Counted from the first letter of the stretch, positions 20,205 to 35,319 are shown. The stretch: DNA of 64,000 nucleotides from Mortierella sp. BCC40632 (GCA_011634665.1 WAEK01000004.1:710001-774000), one strand, 5' to 3'. The notes: generated by a model not told the origin, from the letters alone. Numbers and translations are program-made.

Positions 20205-23200
20205 ATGAGTCCAAGAAGGACTCTTCGTCCATCCCATCGAGGGCAGGGGCAATCTAGCCCTGCACCTGCCGCGCCCTCGAATATTGACGAGGGTTTACCG
20301 CTCCTTTCATCGAGGTAGGGCTAGAACATTTAAAGAATGAAAATCAAAAGACAGGAAAGGAAGGAAGATAATGGAAGGAAAGGAAAAAGAAAATGGTATC
20401 AAAACAAAACGAAAAAAAAAAAAAAAGGCGCCCTTGCACCTGGCTTGGTCCACCAGCAATCTGCCCCAGCAAAGGCGTTCCTTTTCCTCCCATGATCACG
20501 CGTGTTGTACTCTGCGAAAGAAACGTCTAACCCCTCACTTGGCAAGTATGCAAGGCCCTTTTTACTTACCAATTGACGTTCTCTCCTTGCCTACCCTTGG
20601 ACTGCAGCGGTCTGGACTCTTCTCCAGAACCATCAATGGCTCCTGGACAACGGGGCCCGTCCATCCCTATTTCCTTCCTCATCCATGCAACATCAGAGTC
20701 TCCCCGACCGTTTAATTTCCCTTCAACGTCTACCCCTTCCCCGATTTCGTCGCCGCTTGTCCGCTCGCTTCAAAGTGATTATCCAAGGGTTAGCTCAAGG
20801 CAACATTCTCCTAGAGCAGTGCAAACTGACAACTTGGAGGTATGTTTACCTCAGCAGCACTTTTCCTCTTCAGTCCATTTTCATGGAGCGCCTTCAAAGC
20901 AGCTGGAACCCGGGACGCCCACATCTCCGAATCACGCAGACGAATTAGGTGGTGAGACAGGCGCTCGACCTCAACGGTCTTCAACCTCCGTTTTCAATAC
21001 CCCAGCTTCTGTTCTCAACGTCTCAGGCTCCGTCCTTGACACCCAATACTCCGTTCTCGACGACCCGGCTGTCGTGTTGAACGCTTCTTCCTCAGCAGTC
21101 CGCAACGCCGCCATCAGCGCACCAGCCGGCGAGACCACAGCTCGTGAGGTTTCAGTCCGAAGGACCAAGAACCCAGACCTCAAAACGACAAAGACGGGCA
21201 AGATCCTGCATAAAACTCGTCGAGTGGGCAAGGATAAGAAGAAAACCGCCTACAATCGGTTTTTACAGCAACGGAGTAAAATTCTTGCGAGAGAAAGACC
21301 TGATCTGACCCCTCAAGAGGTAAATGGCTTGAATACACACACACAATACGCACCCCTTTCTCTTTTTTCCTTTCCTTCTTTCTCTTGTGCCGTTCAATCC
21401 GTGTTGTCTCATGGCTGTTACCTTCCTCTGCACGATACGCCCTGTCCAGTCTCACTACCCCAGAGATCTCTGTTCAAGAGGTGGAGAGGAGAGACAAGAC
21501 GAGGGGCAGGACGAAAAGAGAAGGAGGTTGCAGGCACGGCTGAGCAGGTTATTGAAATCCTCTCCTCTTCCCGCGGGTGAGCGCCGATTGCGGGACTTTT
21601 CTACTGGCTCACGGTACTAGCCATTCGATTCGTTTTACTTTTTTTGTTGATGCAGCTTCCTGGGCAGCCAAAGCTTTTTGTGCCGCTTTTCATTCTTCCA
21701 CCCCTTCCACCACCACCACCCCTATCTCCTCTCCCCTCTCGACTCTCTTTCTCTCTCTCTTTTTCTCGCCCGCGCTCTCTCTTTCGTTCGTTCGATCCTT
21801 CTTTCCTTCGTTCTTCCCCCCCCTCTCCTTCGGCTCTCACTTCCCAGATTCCATTCAGCTGCACACTTGGACAGGTGCTACCTCGATTATCGTTTTCCGT
21901 GTGCATCCCTTGGCCCCTTCCTTCAGATTTTCCAAAGGCACCTTCCGATCCTTTGTCTGCTGCTCACTTCATGCTCACTATTGTCTATATGGTCTTCACG
22001 AGAGAGTGGCCGAATGAGCCCAGGTGGCTCGAATGAGAAGAGCGTGTTGTTTGGGTTAAGTGAGAGAGAGAGAAAGAGGAGAGAGAGAGAAAGAAATAGA
22101 GAAAGATAGGATAATTACAGGGAAGACTGCGAGATCTTTCGTGAAAAAAAAAAGGAAAAAGCAAAAGAAAGAAATAAGAACAAAGAAGGATAGAAGAAGT
22201 CTAAAAGGAAAAATAAGGGGGAGGTAAAAAAAAATGGAAGGTCTGAAAAATGACAGCGGAGCGGAGCATGGCTAGGAGTGCCAAGGAACGAGACCGGCCA
22301 GCCCACCACCGCAATAGATCAGACTGAGTTTGGAGAGTCCCGTCCCAGAACAAGGGATACCCGTTCTAGAAGATCGACGATCGAGCTGAAAAGGGGGAGG
22401 CGTGTACTCGGGGCGGGTAAAACTGTATATGCAAACATTTCCTGTGAAGTATGAGGAAAGATCCTATTGAGATTTGAGAAAAGCGACTCTACGCGGAGCT
22501 TTCTTTCTCTGTCCCTCCCTCCCCTTTCCTCTCTCTTTTTATTGTGTTTTTGCTTCTCGCTCAATCTCTGGGGTTCTTCTCAATCGGCGGTGCATTATAG
22601 GGGTGAATAGGAAGCGGGAACCAGATGCTGTGGTTGAGGAGAGGGGATTGGAGGAGGAAAAAGGCAGGACGGCGGCGACGGAGAGCCGGTGCATAGGGTG
22701 CATACAGTGTTGGTTGTCCCCCGCCTTATCCCCCCTCCCGTTTCCTGCTTCCTTGTTGTACCGAGTATCATTATGTCCGCACTCACACCAATTGACCTGT
22801 CTTCTTCATCGCCGTGCTTATGTACACTGGTAGCGCATGAAAATAATTTCTGAGGAATGGGCTGTCTCTGATAAAAACTCTCACAAGACCCGACGACGCA
22901 GTCGATATCCTGCAACGGACGAGGCAAGTGCCTCGTCGTCGTCTTCCAAAGTCGTTACCGCCGCTGTCACCTCAGGGGCCGCCATTCCAATCAACGCTTC
23001 CTTCTCTATCACCACTTCTCCTGGCTTCTATGAGCCCACCTCATTCACATCGTATGTTCCGCCTTCTCCATCCCCATTACCACCTCCCCTTCAGGCGCCA
23101 CATTCGTCTTTGTCTCCATCACCATCGCCCTATTTCCCCTCATATCCCTCCTCCTCGGCTGGATCATCAAGCCGAGGGGATTACATACGTGAAACCCCCC

Positions 23201-23406
23201 ATAGCTATTCGCCGTCTACAGTATTCTCTGAGTATACTCCAGATGAGCACGGTGCTAGTTTCTTCCTTGGTTCGGAGGAAAAGGACCAAGCAGAAGATGT
23301 GGGTGGCACCCATTCATGGGCCACAGAAACTCGTAGTTCTCGACCGACGGAGAAGGAGCGTGCCATCAAGAGTATTACTCACATTAAAGAAGAAACTGAA
23401 GAATAG
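20205..23406 (+). CDS. YABBY-like/HMG-box transcription factor, 3 exons, 464 aa
   Basis: Exons: 20205-20314 (MSPRRTLRPSHRG...), 20608-21319, 22834-23406, giving 465 codons. The junction of exons 2 and 3 rebuilds a compact HMG-fold motif: KKKTAYNRFLQQRSKIL and RERPDLTPQE end exon 2, and RMKIISEEWAVSDKNSHK starts exon 3 (residues about 247-292). The AYNRF, P-D-L-T-P-Q-E and EEWA pattern is that of YABBY-type HMG domains, which bind DNA. The flanks are disordered: N-terminal Ser/Pro-rich (SPISSPLVRSL), repeated ASVLNVSGSVLDTQYSVLDD before the domain, basic KTRRRSRYP after it, then a Pro/Ser-rich tail ending KEETEE. Both acceptors (ctgcag, ggtag) and phases fit. The 1,514 bp intron 2 is exceptional. 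If it is retained, translation stops at 21580 and half the HMG fold is lost. A nuclear role is inferred. Confidence 0.8.
21320..22833 (+). other. Long (1.5 kb) intron inside the HMG domain
   Basis: It begins gtaaat at 21320 and ends ctggtag at 22833. Contents are CT-rich runs (21700-21830), GA-rich runs (22060-22230) and a G/A-rich patch. Alternative acceptors at 21542 or 21659 could insert short exons in frame, but none supplies the expected W-containing third helix of the HMG fold. Confidence 0.65.
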
Positions 23407-26415
<3,009 letters not shown>

Positions 26416-28079
26416 TTACTCGCCCACTAGAACATTCAAGACGCCGAGGAAACCTTGAGAAGCCGAGGTTGCGGACAATGTCGGTGCCACTGTCTGAGTA
26501 GCAGTTGAGAGAACGGACACAATATGTTTTCCAAACGCGGTTCCGACCTGTTCCTTAATTTGCTCCGCAGCGGCATCCCAGGTCGGCATCGGCACTACTT
26601 CCTTCATAACTTCTGAAACAGTTGTTATTTGCTCCGAGGAGGGTGGTGTATTTAGGGAGGGCATCAATAAGGAGAGCATCCAGCGGAGGGGCATGAGGAG
26701 ATACCCAGCCAAGGAAACGCCCCGGTCCGCAATTCGTTTCTTGAGAATAAAAAGTACAACAAGTGAGAAGAGTAGCAGACCTGACCCAATAAGGAGCCGA
26801 TCCATCCAATCAGCCTGCGATAGTTTCGAGATGAGATTCTTGCCGCGCTTGAGCACTTCATCGTAAGTGTGGTACTCCTTCACGGTAGACTGTAGTGTTT
26901 TGGACGATTCGTCTACAGGTATATGGTCAATAGAATCCATAGTCAGGAACGAGAATAAAAAGATAGCCACCAATGAGTCCAGAATTATGCAGGTGAATCT
27001 ATCCCTCTTGTCTTTGATTTTTCATTCCCTTGTTGAGTGCACCCTTCCTTCTCCTTTCCCACTCCCTTCCTTTGGTCAATCTTCCAAAAGTAAGTATCCA
27101 TACCAATCAGCTTGGCAGAATGGGATGTTCGCTCTACTTCCTGTTGCATTAACTGGAGAGTCCTGTTCAGACTTTCATTCTGTTCGCGTGAGGTGTTCAA
27201 AAGGTATTCATTCATATCGCCATTCTTGCCACGCCTTCGGAGCTCCTGTAGTTCCTTGGCTGACTTTGAGCCGCCCAAGAGTAGTTCCCTCTCCGAAATG
27301 GCTTCTCTGTCGATAGTTTGTTTAGAAGTCAAGATTGCCTGCCTCAAGGCTTGCTGCTGTCTAGAAAGATTATTGAATAAGCATTATTATGATGAATAAT
27401 TTTGACCCAGAGTAATAAAAAAGGGGCAAGTTAGAACTTTCCAAGAGTGAGCCCCACAAGAAAAAGAATGAAAGAATGAAAGAATGAAAGAATGAAAGAA
27501 TGAAAGAAAAAAAGATTCTGTTCAAGACCTAATAGATCGGGGCAACTCAACAAAAAGCGAACGAAAAAAAAAAAAAAAAAAAAAAAAAAGTACTCACTGT
27601 TTGAACTGAACTTCGATTTTGCTGAGCATATTAATGATCAGAACCCGATCGGCTTCCTTGTCTTGCTCGTCAGCCAACATCCGAATATCCTAATGAGGTA
27701 CCCAATCAAGATAAGCGGACCAGAAAATTGGCAGGATGGCGCCATATTCGTTTAACAAGAAGCTGGGGCCGAATGATCCATTGAACCACAGACTACAAAG
27801 TCCGGGGGAGGGGGAGGGGGAGGGGGAAGAATAGGGATTTCACAATAGGGCGAAGATAGAGATCAGGCGCTAGGGAGCGAGAGGGGGAAAGTCAATATAT
27901 ACCTCGATCTTTGATTCAAGCGCCTTGGACTCTTCTCTGGAGTTGCGGACAAGCTCCTGTTGGACGGCTAGCGTTCCACCAGAGAGGTTGTTGAGTTTGC
28001 TAACAAGGATGTCGAGAGAATGATACTGTCTCCGAAGCTCATCCATCTGAGCCTGAACGGGGCGCGAAAGGTCGGGCAT
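26416..28079 (-). CDS. SEC20: SEC20-family ER Q-SNARE (BNIP1-like), 4 exons, 340 aa
   Basis: Sec20 is a Qb-type SNARE of the ER that acts with Ufe1, Use1 and Sec22 in Golgi-to-ER fusion. Exons (minus): 28079-27903, 27689-27598, 27360-27104, 26912-26416; phases fit and total 341 codons. The N-terminal coiled-coil region starts MPDLSRPVQAQMDELRRQYH. The SNARE part contains ERELLLGGSKSAKELQELRR, NTSREQNESLNRTLQLMQQE, SHSAKLI, then DEVLKRGKNLISKLSQADW, followed by the membrane anchor (about 215-235, LLIGSGLLLFSLVVLFIL) and KKR, as in BNIP1. About 105 residues follow the anchor, with a second hydrophobic patch (LAGYLLMPLRWMLSLLMP), ending LVGE. Yeast Sec20 has a lumenal tail with an HDEL signal; here the tail is present but no H/KDEL ends it. 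T and A runs mark the introns. Confidence 0.9.
27465..27510. repeat. Decamer tandem repeat (aaagaatgaa-type) in SEC20 intron 2
   Basis: Four to five copies of agaatgaa(ag) units lie within intron 2 of SEC20, followed by an A tract at 27564-27589. Confidence 0.85.
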
Positions 28080-29088
28080 GGTGGCAGCGAATGGGCGATG
28101 ACCGTCGCGTGGGATAGAAGATCAGATGGTGCACGCGTGAGTGGTGTGGTGTGATGAGGAGAGGGAGGGAGGAGAGAGACTTCTTGGTTGGGCGAGTCTG
28201 ACAGACAGAGAAACTTAATGTCTCTGACAGAGATGGATTGCCGACAGTCACAGATGCGAGAGTCCATGGTTGATCAGGACCAGAATCCCATCACACATCT
28301 GTTAGGGTGACAATAAATAATAGCCCCCACGAGAAGGCTATCCACAGATTTAGAGCAGGAAGACTCCTGTATCTTGGTTTAATCTAAATTCATGGAGAGA
28401 ATTTCCTTCAAGTTTACAGGCTTTGTTTCTACTCTCTACACAACGTTCTGAAGGCAGACCTACCCTCTCGTAAGAGTCACTTTTCTGCCCAGGAGTGAAA
28501 ATAGAAACGCCCAGTACGCAACGACAACTCCTTTTAGAATGGGTCAGAGGTGGGGGACTAATATATATATTTAAAGAAAAGGATACAGGCCGATTCAGCA
28601 AGACTAGTCCAACAGACCATCAATAGAAACTGAAGAGGTTTGGAAAGTTGCCTCTTCAATGGATGTAAAATGTAAGGCTTTTACTTTCTGCTCAGCTGAC
28701 TTGTCTGGGAACCTTTTTGGATGCCTAAACGGCTAAAGAAAATCATGGCAGAGTATAGAAAAAATGATGCTCACAACTTCATTAAGTAGGCAGTACGTTT
28801 GTTTCTTTCTATCAATCTCAGCCATTTCCGATGCTTTTGGCAGTAGGTCGCCCTGGATAGTCAGGCTGTCAAATTAATGTACTAGAGCAGCCCCCTTGTG
28901 ACAGTAGACTAAAAGTTGCAACAGCAAACAATTATCCTGAGTTCTGACCAAGAATACCCAGTTTGGACTTTATCGCATCACGAATTCCAGCCAAGCAACC
29001 GTCTGCCCTTCAACTATATCATCAAACTAATCAGGGAGTATGTGCTCGGGATAGCACTGAAATCGAATAGGCTAGAGCTCATACTTTT

Positions 29089-29128
<40 letters not shown>

Positions 29129-29245
29129 TTAAAAAAAAGGGGGGGGATCTTGCGGCATGGCTCTATATGCGGACCAAACTGGGATGGGTCCGTTTGATCC
29201 TCAAATTGTATCCAAATAGGAACTGACCTACTCTATAATGCAGTT
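28080..29245. other. Spacer between SEC20 and the 259-residue gene
   Basis: The left end holds the SEC20 promoter or leader. The rest is moderately AT-rich with a (tttc) array at 29084-29129, followed by A8 and G7 runs. No ORF with recognisable features was found. Confidence 0.5.
29084..29138. repeat. (TTTC)n array ending in A8G7
   Basis: About 11 cttt units, then aaaaaaaa and ggggggg, lying 108 bases downstream of the stop codon of the minus-strand 259-residue gene. Confidence 0.95.
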
Positions 29246-29430
29246 TCACCTCTGCGCAGATTGCAATAAAAGACTTCGAAGAAAGTCAATGTCATTCTTT
29301 TGTCTTGAGGATCCTACTTGTGACCGCGGCTGAAACGGCTCCAACTCTACAAGATGATTCAAAATCCATTACCGCCACTGGTATGCCTCCTCCGATAAAA
29401 AAAAAAGTCAATATGAGAAATACAGGTAGG

Positions 29431-29464
<34 letters not shown>

Positions 29465-30565
29465 TCGGTGAGATGAAAAGGTTTTTCATTTTTTGGGTAA
29501 GGATTCGTTTTTTTTTCTCGCTCTTCATCAAACAAGAAAAGGTATAGTGACATATGCTGGGCCGCCCAGCGTGCCCTGCACAGTGCCATAAGCCCAAGGG
29601 GTAGGCTAGACCTGTAACATCATTTTCAAGCAATCTGTGAAGGTTCGTGGCAAACACAATTTCTAGCTCGCTCGCACCATCAGCTACCTGCTTTAGTGGC
29701 CGCGCTCGCCGTTGGTTCGATGGCAATTCAATCCTACTTTTTTGAAACCTATTGGGAAAGGAGGGCTGTCAGCGTGAGCCCCTTATTTTAGGATTAGGAG
29801 TGGCCACATGCATTCCGCGTTAGTGTCAACGTTCGGACCTTCGGTAAAGCCATTATCAAAGTGTCGCTTGCTCCGCCGTGAGGGTTTGGATGTTGGGTTA
29901 TGTCTTTGTTGTACACCAGGGGTTTTATTTTTGCCTCTACTGCTGTGTCGCTTAGCTAAACTCTTCATGCTCTTTCGAGGCCTCAAACCTCCGGAGCTTC
30001 CTTGCAGTTGATTGTCTTGCGACACCTTCGTAAGAGTCCTACATGTGAATTAAACCGAGTAATGAGTAAGTATGATAGAAAAAATGGCCCAATGTTGAGT
30101 ATCTGAGTCTGATTCTTTACTTCTGAGTCGGCTGAGGAGCCTTTACTAAGCGCCTTGCATTTCTCCACCAATTGAGGTGGTGTCCACGAATGGAGCTCAA
30201 TTTCTCTTAGGCCATTCGTCCATTGACTTCTGATTTTTCATCGCCTCTGTTTGTAACATCGGGAACTTTAACCAAGTATGCTACTATCTGCATTCGGCGT
30301 TTGTTAACAAGACTGATCCCAGCATGACAACTCGTCGCATTAATGGGGATTCGACGTAAGAAGAATCCACTGCCTTTTGGTTTCGATCACAAACTATTTG
30401 TAAATGACAGCAAGTTCTTGATTTCAAGAAGCTTACCATTGTTCTCTTGACAATCTCGACTTTTTCCTGTGAGCATTGAAAATCCTCGTAGTTCCAGATC
30501 AGTAACTCTTTCTCTTTGAAGAAACTGTCGACTCCCGGAAGTGTATAAGCTTTCCAGTTTTTCAT
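29246..30565 (-). CDS. Unrecognised protein, 6 short exons, 259 aa
   Basis: Exons (minus): 30565-30437, 30373-30285, 30226-30121, 30025-29808, 29748-29612, 29346-29246. All introns are GT-AG (58-265 bp), phases agree at each of five junctions and the total is 260 codons. The protein starts MKNWKAYTLPGVDSFFKEKE. It has an N-terminal part of alternating hydrophobic residues (LLIWNYEDFQC, RRVVMLGSVLLTNAECR, LREIELHSWTPPQLVEKCKA), a very basic middle (LRPRKSMKSLAKRHSSRGKN, PSRRSKRHF), then ELEIVFATNLHRLLENDVT and a helical end DIDFLRSLLLQSAQR. A beta-rich domain ending in an amphipathic helix, a basic linker and a C-terminal helix is the layout of the meiotic protein Rec114. No diagnostic residue confirms that, so it is speculation. 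Intron 5 contains a long A/T run. Confidence 0.6.
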
Positions 30566-31685
30566 CGTTATGGTGGTGTTTTTTTATCGAATGGAATGAA
30601 CCATAGTCTCTCCACGTTAGGTCGTACCAAGTCCCTGGAAGTGGTCATAAAGAAACGAAACGAGCTGTCGAACCAATTTCTCGCTCGTTGAAAAAAAAAA
30701 AAAAAAAAAAAAAAAAAACCGAGGTGTTGGCGAATCAAGGGAGAACGAGGAGAGGAGTATGTGATAGTTGGTGATTTTACATTTTTTTTTTGGGGGAGGG
30801 TGAGATCCAGCATTTAAACTGTCCATTCCACCAAGAAAGCCACAAGTGCTATGTGGCACATAAAAATTGCTAAACGATAGTGCCCACCTGCTGAGTATGA
30901 TGGAGATTGTAGTGAGTCTGAGAAGAGCGAAAACTGAAAAGCTCGAGTCAAGGGCTATTCCACTTTACTTGTGTTTCTCGTAGTAAACCAGAAGAGGTAT
31001 CGCGTATCACAGCATTTTTTTTTAGCAGTCTGCAATCGACCTGCAGACAAAACAAAGCTTCAACTCCGAATAAAACTTTCGAAAGAAGGCCTGAAAAAAA
31101 AAAGCTTTTATTCCTCTGGGCTAGGATTGGTCATCTTAACATGTGAGCTCCATTATTGAGTTTTTCGTGATAACAAGAAAAACACCTCGTTCAAAACCCG
31201 AGAATTTCATTGGATCAATCTACATCACGATGTGTAGTTGCCGAACTATGAGTGAGCTACACAAGAGGTTTATTAGTAAAACAGCATGAGGACGAGGATG
31301 GGAATATCCCTTAATACGACGTTTAAACATTACTTTTTTCTTAGGAGGAAGCCTTTCGTTCTCAATGGCCAGCTCTTAAAAAAAAAAAAAAAAAAAAAAA
31401 GCGAATGGCATTGGTCTCCATATTTGAGTCACTATTGAGTAGTATTCGACATCGTGGAGGCAATAGACACTCATTCACCAGGATATCACACCTGTGGTCC
31501 GTGCAGGAGAGACTCGAAAAGTCCTTTTTTTTTTTTTTTTTTTTTACATCATTCGCATCGATCCTCTACTCGAATTGTTGTGAGAAGCAAGAGGAGAGAC
31601 AACATCCAAGGAACCCAGTAGAATTACATTACTGGGCCTCTCTACAAGTTTTCTCTTGAGCCTGTACTTTGGCTACAGGGGCTAG
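30566..31685. other. Intergenic sequence with A/T tracts
   Basis: Contains T/A tracts (30690-30718, 31377-31400, 31525-31545) and the promoter side of the 259-residue gene. An ATG frame at 31405-31530 (MALVSIFESLLSSI) looks protein-like before it runs into a T tract. It could not be joined to other exons and is left unassigned. Confidence 0.4.
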
Positions 31686-33347
31686 CCTGGCAAGTTCGCC
31701 TCCTACTTTAATAAAGATACGCTATTCATGTTGGAAGAAAAACTGTCAGAATTGAACGCCTTCCTCGACCAAGGTCATGTTGAATGTTCTCTACCAGGGC
31801 TTCAGACTGTAAGTCCATTGGGAGAAGGAGAAAACAGCCGAGAATTTTTTAGGATGGAGTGGAAAACCGTCTCCTCTGTATGACCAAAAAGCCACTACTA
31901 GGTCCATAGCACTATCAAGGAGAAAAAGGGAATCCAAATTACGATGCTGTGATCAAAGACAGCACAGCGTCTTTCTCTTAACAAAAAAAAAAAAAAAAAA
32001 AAAAAGTTGACACAGAGAAGGGCGTATGCTCCAGCATTGCTGGACCAAACAAGAAACACGACATAATAAAACCGGCTGAAGAGCCAGAGAGAGTCCGAGG
32101 AAGAGGCAAATAGGGTTTAAAGATAGCTCTTCAAACTACAGAGCATACTGGCATATCAATTACTAAACAGCGAACATTTATCTTTGCAGCGCCACCAAAA
32201 CTGGAGCCACCACGATCTCAATTGGAAGGACTGCAAGCTATCGTTAGGGTAGTCCTAGTGCACCCTTCTGATTACAAAAGAATCATCATGGATGACACTC
32301 AGAGGCTACTTTATGGTGGGTACTGAGTATACAGTGAATTTAGTCAATCGACTCCACCAGTTTTCCAAGGCAGGCCGTTGTCACGAAAAAAAAAAAATAC
32401 GATACCTAAACAGAGAGTATTCGATATAAGGAGCGTGGCCCATTACTAGGGCTCTATCAACCCAAGACGGCGGTTAATCAGCATTCGCAGGAACCAAGGA
32501 CAAAGAGAATGTGAGCCACTTTTTTAACAGATAAAATACGAATCGCTTGCAACCAAGACAAGGCAGGGAGGTGTATCAAGAGTGGATTTCTACTACGGAA
32601 GTTGCCAAAGACACCAACTACCACAAAGACCAAGGACTAACCATTTGACTACAGTGTAATTTGTTCCAGAGGGAGGATAGCTGTGCTGCTCGTAAGGTTC
32701 ATTGGGACAGCGATGACCGTTGAAAGGTCAAATAGAGGCGGACATAATAGATTCGGTGGCAACAAGGTACTAAAGGGACAAGGCAGGTACTGCCCGGTGA
32801 TGACGACAGAGGAACGCTGGGCGAGTAAGTCATATGAATTTTCGCTTCAGTTAGATGCTCCTTACGCGGTCCCTAAAGTGAGTAGATGGTGTAGCTAAGG
32901 TTCCAAAAGTGCATAGGCAGTAGAATGCGTCACCCAGGATCGACCATTCCTCCGTGCTCAGTACTCAATCTGAGGTTGAGACGAAAGTTCAGCGACGGCG
33001 ATAACGATATTAAGAGAGTCTTGATTGCTCGTTAGTCAGGTCCAGAGACCAGTCTCGAGGGTTTCACTGGACGGTGTGGTTTCTTACATCCAACAACGTC
33101 AGTTAAGTAATAGAACTAGAGTATTTCCAACATCCACAAGATGTAATGGGAGCCTCAATAGATCCGGGTTGAAAGTAACTCAAGAGTCAGCAGTACAGAC
33201 AAACGTTCGTCGAAAAAGGTGTGAGAAACAAAAATGACAATGTTTTGCAGTGGAATCGACTTGCTACAACAGAATAATACAGAGCCAAGTAAACAAATAC
33301 TTAAATGGCGCCATTGAGGACGCGTGGGCTCAATGGTCGTGAGGATA
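31686..33347 (+). other. Unresolved possible spliced gene or gene remnant
   Basis: Several short open stretches on the plus strand look coding but could not be assembled with confidence: 31686-31808 (PGKFASYFNKDTLFMLEEKL then SELNAFLDQG, ending at a good gtaagt donor), 32190-32315 (RSQLEGLQAIVRVVLVH, donor gtgggt), 32531-32653, 32843-32885 and 33277-33345 (YNRIIQSQVNKYLNGAIEDA then TGA). Linking them needs introns as short as 20-44 bases, which is not credible. The region is therefore either a multi-exon gene whose junctions I missed or a decayed gene. The first piece faintly recalls an alpha-helical segment of Nup155-type nucleoporins. That is weak. Confidence 0.25.
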
Positions 33348-35288
33348 TTGTCGATTCTGCATTCCAAAAACCGACTTCCTGAAGAGGGCTATCAAATATA
33401 AACCCTAGTACACTAAGGGATTGCTTTTGACAAAAACGATGAAATCTTCAGGCTGTTACTCTCGTTCGATCTCAACCTTGACTTCCATGGCGCTTCACCT
33501 GGTATCCCAATCCTTCGATCAAAGGTATTAGAAAAGTGTTTTTGACTAACCAGGCCCAAGATTAAAGGCTCGATTAAGGCTAATTCGGGAAGATAGGATA
33601 TGATGCTTTTGAACTCGGACGTTTTGTTCGACCCTTGTTAGAAGAATATCTGTACTGTCATCGGCCTTTTCCAAGCGCGTTTGCCTCACTCTTTTTGTTG
33701 CGTGTATGCTCTTTTATTGCATTTCTTGAAGGGGTGTATGTTGTATAACATATTTACAGGAGATGCCGATGTTAGATGTAGTTGAAAATGGCTTTTGGGC
33801 TTTGCAATTTCGCCTCAGGAAGAGGTACAATAGAGTCAATGCGATTGTGATACGAAATACGTCTGCTCTCTCTTGATAAGAACGAAATAGAGATTGTATG
33901 TGTTACCTCTACTTTACCTTTCTGCCCTCGACCTGGAAGGTATGTATTCATACCCCCCCCCCCTCTTCCTGTTCTTTCCATCTTGTTTCTGTGCGCGATA
34001 GTTTTTTCTCTAGTCAGTAGCCCCATTGATCCTCCTCCAATCTACTCCCTTGTTCATGGGGTGCTACCCCGCTATGTCTTGTGTGATCTTAGGTCAAAAC
34101 AGTGCCCATCAAGTTTGGTCATGGAGCAAAGCAGAGAACAAGAGTCCATCCTCCATTCTCACTATTTGCTCTCTTGTCATAAGATCTAACGTTGCCAATG
34201 GGTGCTTCTCAAAATCAAGAAAGTGGCAAAAGACAATCCTTACGACCCTCTTCTCTCACTCCCTCTCACTCTCACTCACTCTCACTCACTCTCACTCACT
34301 CTCACTCTCTCTCACTCTCTCTCACTCTCTCTCACTCTCTCTCACTCTCTCTCACTCTCTTTATGGAAAAAAAGAAGAGTATTGTTCACACACTTGACCA
34401 TTTACCAACATTTGGAGTACAGTGGAATGAGGGGCAGAGAACAGAAGGTGTATTACATCGTGGCTAAAGGAATAGTTGCAGACTTGCCTCGTAGATCCGT
34501 AGATAGATCTCCTCTTCTTTTGGGTGCCACCACCCTCGCGTTCGAACAAAGTTCCTGAGTGGCTTATCAGGAAGCAACCATTTTTGGACCGTGGAATAAG
34601 GACACTCCAGAGTCTGAGAAGCACCTCTCGACTGACATGCTCTCTGGTATAAAGCATAAAAAAAAAGAAGTCTCTCATCTGGCTGGCATCAATTGCCTTC
34701 CATGTCCCTTCCTTGCTTCGATAAGAAGACAATAAAAGAAAAAAGAGAGAAATAGAGACTCTTCCCAGCTGATTGGACACACAACACATTCACGAGGTCT
34801 TTTTTTGCTCTCCCATTTCCCACCCCTCTCTCCCCCCCTCCCATTGTACATATTTCATTCTTTTCTCGCGTCTCATTCCTTCTCTTCATTCCCGAGTGTG
34901 GGACCAGAAAAAGCCCTTCCTTCCCCAGCTTAACTCTTCCCATCCGCCAGCCTAGTACATCCTCAAGGCATCCTAGAGCGATGGACTTTCCGGCATCCCA
35001 AGGGTAAGCATGGAGTGGAGGAGACCGGAACCTGACCGCTAAGACCAAGCGTCATGGAGATGGCCCAGCCGACATTTTCCTCTCATCACAACCTTGAAGC
35101 CATTAGAGTCGGAGCAACTGTTCTAACAATGGTAGTCTTTCTTTACGTCTCCTTCCGCTCCCTCCTCTCTAGTTCCAGGCTAGGGTTCTGGAGACGACAT
35201 ACTGCCAAACCTCCAGGAGCGTATGTGTTGCCCAAGCACCCATGCTATGTACTTAAAAGCCAGGGTGTTCTCTCTCTCTCTCTCTCTC

Positions 35289-35319
<31 letters not shown>

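Noticed and set aside
21387..22109. Possible additional HMG-gene exons inside the long intron
   Set aside because: In-frame joins exist but none supplies the expected EEWA helix, which the exon at 22834 gives perfectly.
32491..32653. Splicing of 32510 to 32531 to extend a gene model at 31.7-33.3 kb
   Set aside because: It would require a 20-base intron, shorter than any credible spliceosomal intron.
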